DNA of 34,703 nt from Planctomycetota bacterium. GTDB taxonomy: Bacteria > Planctomycetota > Phycisphaerae > UBA1845 > CAIVHJ01. Made by a program: the position numbers and the translations under genes. The notes beneath the pieces were generated by a model, which saw only the letters and a list, made by a program, of their open reading frames with translations, was not told the origin of the DNA and made no database searches. Below, one piece after another: positions 1 to 5,971 of this stretch; within the stretch, counting starts at the first letter, position 1, and every line of letters begins with the position of its first letter. The stretch spans positions 1 through 34,703 of the forward strand of contig JACZTW010000003.1 of the NCBI GenBank assembly GCA_022573485.1, written 5' to 3'.

Positions 1-57
1 GCGGATTGCGATAAAGTAGATCCCGCTGAAGGTCGCTCGCCGGCCTTCCCACTCGCA

Positions 58-99
58 GCCGGAGTGGCGGAATTGGCAGACGCGCGGGATTCAAAATCC
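58..99 (+). pseudogene. tRNA-Leu 5' half, duplicated (candidate attachment site)
   Basis: These 42 bases are identical to the first 42 bases of the intact tRNA-Leu gene at 2088-2129. They run from the acceptor 5' strand through the D arm and the anticodon loop into the 3' side of the anticodon stem. After base 99 the match stops at once and no variable arm, T arm or acceptor 3' strand follows, so this copy cannot make a tRNA. Flanking sequence on both sides differs from that of the intact gene. A direct repeat that ends just after the anticodon loop is what a tyrosine recombinase acting at that loop would leave, with the intact gene at the other junction. A partial gene duplication is the alternative. 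Confidence 0.85.
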
Positions 100-374
100 A
101 AGAAAATCATTGAGACACAAGGAGTTATGATCGTTTCTACTCCGTATCTTCCCTTATCTTCCGCAGCTTTTTGATAGTCGGAGTTTACGGAATCTAGGCA
201 TCAAAGAGCACCATATCGAAGTGGTCGCCATTGCGCCGACGAGATGAAATGCTTTGGTGGTCGCGCTTTGACATTCCTCCCCTCGCTCCTCTATTCTTGG
301 ACTATTACCTGTTCACCTTCTGTATGCTGCGACCGACACCACTTGCGAAGTAACCCCGCGTCCGACCTGGGGCG
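100..374. other. Non-coding stretch left of the hydrolase gene
   Basis: I see no credible gene here. The short open frames lack family resemblance and have poor starts. A 15-codon frame at 127 has a purine-rich AGGAG only two bases before its ATG and is probably chance. If the 42-bp repeats are attachment sites, this is the left arm of the inserted segment, but I could not identify arm-type recombinase sites. Confidence 0.4.
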
Positions 375-401
375 TTGACCAATGGTTTTTCATGTGATAA
401 T
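375..401 (+). promoter_or_regulatory. Possible extended -10 promoter of the ILEI-hydrolase gene
   Basis: TTGACC at 375-380 resembles a -35 box. TGTGATAAT at 393-401 is an extended -10 (TG, one base, then GATAAT at 396-401). The spacer is 15 bases, short, but an extended -10 can tolerate that. A start of transcription near 408 would put the ATG at 416 within about ten bases of the 5' end, giving an almost leaderless message. This fits the lack of a Shine-Dalgarno sequence before that ATG. Confidence 0.35.
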
Positions 402-415
402 GTGAGTGCCGAACG

Positions 416-1909
416 ATGTCAAGGATCTTGCTCATTCTCGCAGCTGTCTGGCTTTCGGGAGATCCGGAACGTGCTTCTGGCGACCTCAGTGCAGAACAGC
501 TTGCTGAACATGTGGAAGTCATTAGCGGCGGATTCACCGGCGGTGATCGGGCCTACGTTCGTGTTGGTGATCATGTGTTCTTCGACGAGAGGCGCCGTGG
601 GCCACAACTGGCCGGCTTGTATGTTGTGGCAATCCACGGAAACAAGATCCTGCAGCAATTCCACTACAACACGTACGCGGTGCCTGGCGCCAGCGAAGGA
701 CTGGCCCGGGACATCGATTCGTTTCCTGATGGCACGCTGGTGATCGTTGCCGCCAAGGACGAAGCAACTCGCTTATTCGATCGCCGCGGACAGGAGGCCC
801 TGAAGCAGATCGGTGCCCAAACCGGCTTACTCGGTCAGCCCCCGCGCGGATCGTATTTGTGTATCGGCGTGAAAGGGATGGCTCCCGGCGAAGCCCGCGA
901 GCAATACGGAGACAAGAGGCAACAGTTTCGAGGGGCAAGAGCCGCCCATGCCGCCAACCTGGCTCCGTTGGAGGAACCTGCCCCACCGAAGATCTCAAGC
1001 ACATCAGGCGCTCACGTCCTGCATGTTGGCATTGACGTGTTTTATTACATTCCCCAAAACTTCGACCCGATGACCGCGGAGTACCTTGTTTGCATTCACG
1101 GGGCCGGCGATTGGCATCACATCGGTGCCGAAGCCAACATCAAGCGCTTCCAGTCCACCGCAGACAACAACAACCTGGTCCTCATCGCCCCGGCTTTCGA
1201 TTGCCTGCTCAATTGGCCGTTCAACCGCAAAAAGGACTACAGGAATCACAAATTCACTGATCCGAAAATCATCAAGGATTGGCACTATCACGATTTCATT
1301 GCTTTGCTGAATCGCCATACTGACAAGAGAAGCGATCTGAAGGTCCTTGAGGTGTTCCGACTGTTCAATGATCAGTTGATGAAACGTGATCAGTTCCATC
1401 TATATGGACACTCGGGGGGCGCCCAGTTCGTCAATCGTTTTGTCACCTTCCATCCTGAGCTGGTGGGCAAAGTGGCTTTATCCGCGGCAGGCAGCTTCAC
1501 TTTCCCGCAAAGATCCAAGGACTACCCATGGGGCCTGCGAACCAGAAACCTCAAGAAGTTCTTCGGTGAACAGATTGATACGAGTGGCATTCGATTGTCA
1601 TCGAGCGAGCTAGATGAAAAACTCGGGAGATTGCTTGATAGGCAGCTCTTCATCATCGTTGGAGAAGAGGACCCAACGGTGGTCAATACGGATTGCCCCT
1701 GGCAAGGATCCAACACGCTCGAACGTTCGCGTAACTACGTCGAGGCCATGCGGGACGAACACCAACGCCAGGTGCGGCGAGGAATGCGTCCACTGGACGA
1801 TCCGTTTCGGTTCGAACTGCATGCGCTTCCCGGCGTCGGGCATGATTCCGCTACCGGTGCATCCAAAGCCATCGAGTTGCTGTTTCCGTCGGAAGAAAAG
1901 AAACCGTGA
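416..1909 (+). CDS. Secreted ILEI/PANDER-domain alpha/beta hydrolase (PHB-depolymerase-like)
   Basis: The 497-residue product starts with a short hydrophobic leader (about residues 1-20), so export is likely. Residues about 48-155 resemble the ILEI/PANDER domain of FAM3-type proteins: a Gly-rich strand, the segment LYVVAIHGNKILQQFHYNTY, a 'PDGTLVIVAAKDEATR' core and an IGVKG end. This fold is thought to bind glycans or proteins. Residues about 200-490 are an alpha/beta hydrolase: HGAG at 228-231 as probable oxyanion loop, nucleophile elbow GHSGG with Ser333, Asp419 in GEEDP, and His476 in GVGHDS. The substrate is unknown; an extracellular ester or polymer is a reasonable guess. No Shine-Dalgarno precedes the ATG. 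It is the only gene between the two tRNA-Leu repeats. The hydrolase call is firm at fold level, the ILEI call somewhat less so. Confidence 0.8.
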   Translation: MSRILLILAAVWLSGDPERASGDLSAEQLAEHVEVISGGFTGGDRAYVRVGDHVFFDERRRGPQLAGLYVVAIHGNKILQQFHYNTYAVPGASEGLARDIDSFPDGTLVIVAAKDEATRLFDRRGQEALKQIGAQTGLLGQPPRGSYLCIGVKGMAPGEAREQYGDKRQQFRGARAAHAANLAPLEEPAPPKISSTSGAHVLHVGIDVFYYIPQNFDPMTAEYLVCIHGAGDWHHIGAEANIKRFQSTADNNNLVLIAPAFDCLLNWPFNRKKDYRNHKFTDPKIIKDWHYHDFIALLNRHTDKRSDLKVLEVFRLFNDQLMKRDQFHLYGHSGGAQFVNRFVTFHPELVGKVALSAAGSFTFPQRSKDYPWGLRTRNLKKFFGEQIDTSGIRLSSSELDEKLGRLLDRQLFIIVGEEDPTVVNTDCPWQGSNTLERSRNYVEAMRDEHQRQVRRGMRPLDDPFRFELHALPGVGHDSATGASKAIELLFPSEEKKP

Positions 1910-2033
1910 AACTCGGCGCTGCGGAAGACAATGCTGGTCATGCGGTCCGCAAGTCGTCGATTCCGACGTCTCGAGTAAGCCCTTGAGTCTGAAGAACTCC
2001 GATGGTACGTTACTGAAGCTTGGAAGATTTGAT

Positions 2034-2065
2034 AGGAAGATCAGGTGGTGCCTATTGATCTTCCT
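2034..2065. terminator. Perfect 10-bp inverted repeat after the hydrolase gene
   Basis: AGGAAGATCA (2034-2043) pairs perfectly with TGATCTTCCT (2056-2065) across a 12-base loop. It lies 125 bases past the hydrolase stop codon and 22 bases before tRNA-Leu. Downstream bases GTCAGTCTTT are only weakly T-rich, so it is not a classical intrinsic terminator. It could end the hydrolase message, or be a protein-binding site near the right repeat of the bracketed segment. Confidence 0.4.
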
Positions 2066-2087
2066 GTCAGTCTTTGCCACCGAATAC

Positions 2088-2171
2088 GCCGGAGTGGCGG
2101 AATTGGCAGACGCGCGGGATTCAAAATCCCGTTCTCGCAAGAGAGTGTGGGTTCAAGTCCCTCCTCCGGCA
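2088..2171 (+). tRNA. tRNA-Leu (anticodon CAA)
   Basis: An 84-base class II tRNA. The acceptor stem GCCGGAG pairs with CTCCGGC at the 3' end, followed by discriminator A; CCA is not encoded. The anticodon arm CGGGA-TTCAAAA-TCCCG gives anticodon CAA, which reads UUG. A long variable arm (GTTCTCGCAAGAGAGT region) is typical of leucine. The T arm contains TTCAAGT, with one T-T mismatch in its stem. The 5' 42 bases are repeated at 58-99, and a recombinase remnant lies 64 bases downstream, so the gene looks like an integration site. Confidence 0.95.
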
Positions 2172-2235
2172 ATGACTTACGTTCAGGGCGTGCCTCGCAA
2201 ACGGCCATTTTCGCAAGAATTTCGCAAATCACAGG

Positions 2236-2364
2236 TCACGCCAGCCTTTGTACCGCGTCCCGCTTCGTGCCGTCGTCGATGTGCTGGTAGTACACCGCCG
2301 TCGTCCGCCCGCATTCGTGTGCGGCCAATCTCTGGACGACCAATTGATTTACACCCATGCGGGC
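2236..2364 (-). pseudogene. Tyrosine recombinase (integrase), C-terminal remnant
   Basis: The last 42 codons of what was a phage-type integrase read leftward toward tRNA-Leu. The peptide from ARMGVN through VVQRLAAH to TTAVYYQHID matches the end of the catalytic domain: a helix with the family's Gly-Val turn, the His of the 'LxGH' box and the nucleophile Tyr of 'YxH'. The stop at 2236-2238 seems natural. Upstream the frame runs straight into the left end of the IS630 element, so the N-terminal domain and the first catalytic Arg box are gone and do not appear to the right of the two insertion sequences. It is dead as a recombinase. Its closeness to the tRNA gene fits an integrase that used this tRNA as target. 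Confidence 0.6.
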
Positions 2365-2366
2365 TA

Positions 2367-2378
2367 GTGGTCCATTCC
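2367..2378 (+). repeat. IS630 left terminal inverted repeat
   Basis: GTGGTCCATTCC. It matches the reverse complement of 3588-3599 with one mismatch (C against T at base six). A TA precedes it. Confidence 0.85.
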
Positions 2379-2455
2379 GCATGAAGTTGCGGGTATTGGG
2401 GTGAAAGCGTCGATCTTCATGACCGGGATTTGTTCCGAGATCATGGAGGATCGAC

Positions 2456-3594
2456 ATGAAAAGGTACCTGGTTCGGCTGGAGGCCGAGGAACGTGGGCGA
2501 CTGGAGCAACTCGTGCGGGTCGGTAAAGCCGCAGCCTACCGGATTCGTCACGCAAACATTCTGCTGGCGGTGGATGAATCGGAGGCCGGGCCGAAGCTGA
2601 AGGACGCCCAGGCCGCCGAGGCGTTTGGCGTGGCGGTGCGGTCTATCGAGTCGTTGCGGAAACGGGTCGTGGAAGAGGGGCTTGACGCGGCACTGGAGCG
2701 CAAGAAGCAGGTTCGTCCCAGCGTCGAACAAATGTTCGACGGCGAGAAGGAGGCCCAGCTGATCGCGATTGCCTGTGGCGCCAAGCCCGCAGGGCGTGTG
2801 CGCTGGACGTTGGAACTGCTGGCCGAGAAGGTCGTGGCGCTGAAGATCGTGGATCACTGTTCGCCGCAGACGATCATGCGGACGCTTAAAAAAACGAGAT
2901 AAAGCCGTGGCAGCATAAGATGTGGTGCATTCCGCCGAAGTGCAACGCCGAGTTTGTCTGCGCCATGGAGAACGTGCTGGCCGTTTACACGCGGCCGTAC
3001 GACGCCAATCATCCGGTGGTGTGCTTCGACGAAAAGAGCAAGCAACTGGTCGGGGAGGTCTGCAAGCCGATCCCGGCGGCGCCGGGACGGGCCGAGTGCC
3101 ACGACTACGAATACGTCCGCAACGGCACGGCGAACCTGTTCCTGCTGGTCGAACCGTTGCGTGGCTGGCGACAGGTGGACGTGACGACGCGGCGGACCAA
3201 GCTCGACTTCGCGAAACAGATGAAGGAACTCGTCGATGTCCACTACCCCGATGCCGCGAAGATTACGCTGCTGATGGACAACCTGAACACGCATCGGTTG
3301 TCGTGCCTGTACGAGGCCTTTGCGCCGACCGAGGCGCGCCGGTTGATCGAGAAGACCGAGGTGGTGCACACGCCCAAGCACGGCAGTTGGCTGAACCTGG
3401 CTGAGTGCGAGCTCAGCGTGCTGGAGAAACAATGCCTCGGTGAACGCATCGCTGACCAGGCGACCTTGCGGAGGCGAATGCAGGTGTGGAATGACAATCG
3501 AAACAGCCGGTCCAAGAATATCGACGGGCAATTCCGAACAGCCGATGCACGGATCAAGCTAAGAAGGCGCTACCCGCAGACTGAAATGGAATGA
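2456..3594 (+). CDS. IS630-family transposase, two frames joined by -1 frameshift
   Basis: The first frame (2456-2902) has a GGAGG six bases before its ATG. It encodes an N-terminal helix-turn-helix region of 148 residues and ends LKKTR-stop. Slipping back one base on the seven A's at 2888-2894 reads LKKNEIKPWQHKMWC and runs into the second frame, which ends at 3594. The joined protein is about 379 residues, normal for the family. The DDE catalytic residues are visible in the second frame: Asp in VCFDEKSKQ, Asp in LLMDNLNTH and Glu in WLNLAECELSVL. The stop codon TGA lies within the right inverted repeat. The element looks intact and potentially active, given that this family often uses programmed frameshifting; a simple indel mutation is the alternative. 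Confidence 0.88.
2888..2894 (+). promoter_or_regulatory. A7 slippery site for transposase frameshifting
   Basis: Seven A's are read AAA AAA A in the first transposase frame. A -1 slip restores the family-typical junction LKKNE-KPW. Lys-tRNA can re-pair perfectly after the slip, and RNA polymerase slippage would have a similar effect. No strong downstream pseudoknot was identified by eye. Confidence 0.65.
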
Positions 3595-3599
3595 ACCAC
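3588..3599 (-). repeat. IS630 right terminal inverted repeat
   Basis: GGAATGAACCAC, the partner of 2367-2378. It is followed by the TA target duplication and includes the transposase stop codon. Confidence 0.85.
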
Positions 3600-3601
3600 T
3601 A

Positions 3602-3616
3602 GTCGTCCCTGAAAAA
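3602..3616 (+). repeat. IS5-type left terminal inverted repeat
   Basis: GTCGTCCCTGAAAAA, a perfect 15-bp match to the reverse complement of 5102-5116. It begins one base after the TA that ends the IS630 element. Confidence 0.85.
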
Positions 3617-3743
3617 CACGTCAAACGGCTGTGACTGTAGCGTGCCATGGGGTTTCTGGTGGAGATACTCGTGGTATCCTTTGCAAGGTAGTTACGGATG
3701 ACGAACGAAAACCTTGCAATTTCGGCCACGACATGGAGGCTCT

Positions 3744-5096
3744 ATGAAGCCCAAACCGCAGCCCGGCGACGCGTTCGAACTGTTCCAATCCCATTTCGAT
3801 CAGTTGCTCAATCCCGACCATGAGTTGGTGCTTGTGGCCAAGAAGATAAACTGGCCTGGGCTGGAGGCGGCGTTTGCCGATTGCTACTGCCCGGACATCG
3901 GCGCACCGGCAAAGGCTGTTCGCCTGCTGGTGGGCTTGCATTATCTCAAATACGCTTTCAGCGAATCGGACGAATCGGTCGTGGCGCGCTGGGTCGAGAA
4001 TCCCTACTGGCAATACTTTTGCGGCTACACGCACATGCAGCACGACTGTCCGATCCATCCGACCAGCATGACCAAGTGGCGGAATCGGGTCGGTGCCGAG
4101 CGGCTGGAGCAACTCCTCGCCGAAACGATTGCCCTGGCTGTTCGTGAGAAACACCTGCCCCAAAACGATCTTCAGCGTGTCACGGTGGACACGACGGTGC
4201 AGGAGAAAAACATCACTTTTCCCACCGACTCGAAGCTGTTGTACAAGGCCATTGTCCAACTTGGCGACGCGGCGAAAGCGCGCGGTATTCCGCTTCGACA
4301 GTCGTACGTCCGGGTGGGCAAGCGGGCGGCGGTCAAAGCCGGTCGTTACGCTCACGCCAAGCAGTTCAAACGCATGCAGCGGCGACTCCACAAGCTGCGC
4401 ACCTATGTGGGCCGACTGATTCGCGACATTCGCCGTAAGACGACGGACCTGGATGAGGGGCTGGCCACCTTGCTGGAGGGTGCGGAGCGGATTCGTTGCC
4501 AACAACCCAAAGACGCCAAGAAGCTCTACAGTTTGCACGAGCCGGAAGTGCCGTGCATCAGCAAGGGCAAAGCCCGCCAGCGTTACGAGTTTGGTCAGAA
4601 GGTGGGGTTGGCCACCACGAATCGCAGCAACTGGATCGTAGCGGCCCACCTCCTTCCAAACAATCCGTACGACGGCCACACGCTCACGGCCACGTTGACC
4701 GCGGTCGAGCAGATCACGGGAGTGGCACTGACGGATGCGTATGTTGATAAAGGCTATCGCGGTCATGGCTACACCGGCGGCGTAACGGTTCACATTGCCG
4801 GGCAGCGTCAGAAGAACGGGACACGCGCCGAACGAAATCGGAGGCGCCGGCGCAGCGCGATCGAACCGAAGATCGGCCACCTCAAGAGCGATCATCGCAT
4901 GGACCGGTGCTTCCTGGCCAGGCTTGCCGGCGATGCGATCAACGCCGTGCTCGCCGCCGCCGGGTCCAACCTGCGAAAGCTGCTGGGATTGTTCGGTAGC
5001 CAGAGGCGGCGGTTGGTTCTTGCGCTGATTCGCTGGCTCGAACACCTGAACGGTGGCCGCCCATTCTACTGGCTCAGTTATCTCGCCGCCGCGTAG
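3744..5096 (+). CDS. IS5-family transposase
   Basis: A 450-residue DDE transposase. The ATG at 3744 is chosen because GGAGG stands five bases upstream; an ATG at 3714 in the same frame lacks such a site. The catalytic residues are Asp in VTVDTTVQEKNI, Asp in AYVDKGYRGHG, and Glu in SAIEPKIGHLK, the last matching the E-x6-K signature of the IS4/IS5 group. A middle region rich in Arg and Lys (around RQSYVRVGKRAAVKAGRYAHAKQ) is typical of the IS5 branch. Length and motifs are complete, so the gene may be functional. Confidence 0.92.
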   Translation: MKPKPQPGDAFELFQSHFDQLLNPDHELVLVAKKINWPGLEAAFADCYCPDIGAPAKAVRLLVGLHYLKYAFSESDESVVARWVENPYWQYFCGYTHMQHDCPIHPTSMTKWRNRVGAERLEQLLAETIALAVREKHLPQNDLQRVTVDTTVQEKNITFPTDSKLLYKAIVQLGDAAKARGIPLRQSYVRVGKRAAVKAGRYAHAKQFKRMQRRLHKLRTYVGRLIRDIRRKTTDLDEGLATLLEGAERIRCQQPKDAKKLYSLHEPEVPCISKGKARQRYEFGQKVGLATTNRSNWIVAAHLLPNNPYDGHTLTATLTAVEQITGVALTDAYVDKGYRGHGYTGGVTVHIAGQRQKNGTRAERNRRRRRSAIEPKIGHLKSDHRMDRCFLARLAGDAINAVLAAAGSNLRKLLGLFGSQRRRLVLALIRWLEHLNGGRPFYWLSYLAAA

Positions 5097-5101
5097 ACGG
5101 C

Positions 5102-5116
5102 TTTTTCAGGGACGAC
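5102..5116 (-). repeat. IS5-type right terminal inverted repeat
   Basis: TTTTTCAGGGACGAC, partner of 3602-3616. It starts five bases after the transposase stop codon. Confidence 0.85.
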
Positions 5117-5124
5117 CAAGTATC

Positions 5125-5421
5125 TCAGGATACGTTTGATTCGGGAATGACGAGTTGCTCGTCGGACTCGGAGAGGTTTGACTCTGGCGGCGGCAGGCCC
5201 GCTTTCTCGGGCAACAGCTTGAGCAGCTTTTCGACCTCGCTGCACGCGAACATCATCGCATCGACCGCATCCGACCACGCCTGCGACAAAGGCGTCTCAC
5301 CCTCGAAGTCGCCGCTAAGGTACTCATCCGGCGCGGCGGTTATCAAGATACCGCCCGCGCTGCGCAGCTCATCGAAGGCGTCTGAGACCCTTCTATGTTT
5401 CATCCGTGGTCGGCCTGCCAT
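5125..5421 (-). CDS. Small acidic hypothetical protein
   Basis: The 98-residue product begins MAGRPRMKHRRV and is basic at the start, then acidic, with an SDAFDELRSAGGILITAA segment and a probable helix AWSDAVDAMMFACSEVEKLLKLL. I recognise no domain. The start at 5421 is chosen because GGAG lies eight bases upstream. The frame stays open to 5706, but that upstream part is of low complexity and looks non-coding. The stop is nine bases from the IS5 end, so the original C-terminus may have been replaced by the insertion. Such small genes often accompany planctomycete integrases, which fits the remnant at 2236, but that is inference. Confidence 0.55.
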   Translation of the reverse strand: MAGRPRMKHRRVSDAFDELRSAGGILITAAPDEYLSGDFEGETPLSQAWSDAVDAMMFACSEVEKLLKLLPEKAGLPPPESNLSESDEQLVIPESNVS

Positions 5422-5668
5422 CGTCGCAACTCCATTCGCATCATCCCCATTGTAGGCCTTGCGGCACGGTCTTGCTACACCTGCGTACGCCCCGCGCATG
5501 GCAAGACGGACAGACGGGAGATTTATGCTTTCACCCCATCCCATCACGTCATCACTACGTTGTCCCGTGCATCCTGTCCGCTGCCATTCTGATCCCTCAC
5601 AGAATCGTTTGCGTCGTCGTACGAAAGACTTCTTGTCCGACGCGACCGGGAAGATGCGCCCCGAATGC

Positions 5669-5827
5669 TCAGATCGCCTGCATTCGCGTCTGCCACTCGC
5701 TGGCATCGCTTGACACTCCGGCTACTTCAATGAGCGTGACGATCGTTTCTTTGACGTGGTCGGGAAGGTCGGGCCATGCAGTTGCGATCTGATGCAAGTC
5801 GGGTTCGTTTTGCTTCAGGAACGACAT
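5669..5827 (-). CDS. Very small hypothetical protein (integrase-neighbourhood type)
   Basis: A 52-residue frame MSFLKQNEPDLHQIATAWPDLP...IVTLIEVAG. The central 'AWPDLPDHVKETIV' pattern reads like the short proteins found next to recombinases in planctomycetes (from memory, not searched). An alternative in-frame ATG is at 5839 and the frame stays open further up, without a Shine-Dalgarno for either start. Codon and residue composition look protein-like, unlike the competing frames on both strands. Function unknown. Confidence 0.45.
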   Translation of the reverse strand: MSFLKQNEPDLHQIATAWPDLPDHVKETIVTLIEVAGVSSDASEWQTRMQAI

Positions 5828-5971
5828 GCAAGACGACATGCCGAGTTCTTGAGGTTCGCAAGTTGTTGTCTGATTGGGGGATAGCGAATTGCCGCATCGG
5901 CCTTTTAAGCCGCTGGTCGGAGGTTCGCCTGGTGGTCCGCGTTCTCGGTGTCCGAAGGGTTAAGATGTGAC

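Larger units (their letters stand above)
2365..3601 (+). mobile_element. IS630-family insertion sequence
   Basis: The element spans 2367-3599 (1233 bp) and is flanked by TA at 2365-2366 and 3600-3601, the target duplication expected for the IS630/Tc1 group. Terminal inverted repeats match at 11 of 12 outer bases. It carries one transposase in two overlapping frames. Its left end cuts the integrase remnant. Its right TA directly touches the IS5-type element, so it most likely inserted at a TA at the edge of that older element. Confidence 0.88.
3602..5116 (+). mobile_element. IS5-family insertion sequence
   Basis: A 1515-bp element bounded by 15-bp perfect inverted repeats, GTCGTCCCTGAAAAA at 3602-3616 and its reverse complement at 5102-5116. 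It holds one transposase gene. Outside bases are CTA on the left (part of the IS630 junction) and CAAG on the right. I see no perfect target duplication, so a rearrangement or deletion after insertion is likely. This fits the absence of integrase sequence on the right side. Confidence 0.85.

Noticed and set aside
100-2087. Complete self-mobile element with its own integrase inside the tRNA repeats
   Set aside because: There is no recombinase gene between the repeats, so only a passive cassette can be proposed.
2041-2290. Open frames across tRNA-Leu on both strands
   Set aside because: They arise from the tRNA sequence itself (for example the reading EGLEPTLSCENGILNPARL) and are common false genes at tRNA-Leu.
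5422-5706. Upstream extension of the small acidic protein to 193 residues
   Set aside because: The upstream part lacks protein-like composition, and a GGAG stands at the right distance from the internal ATG at 5421.
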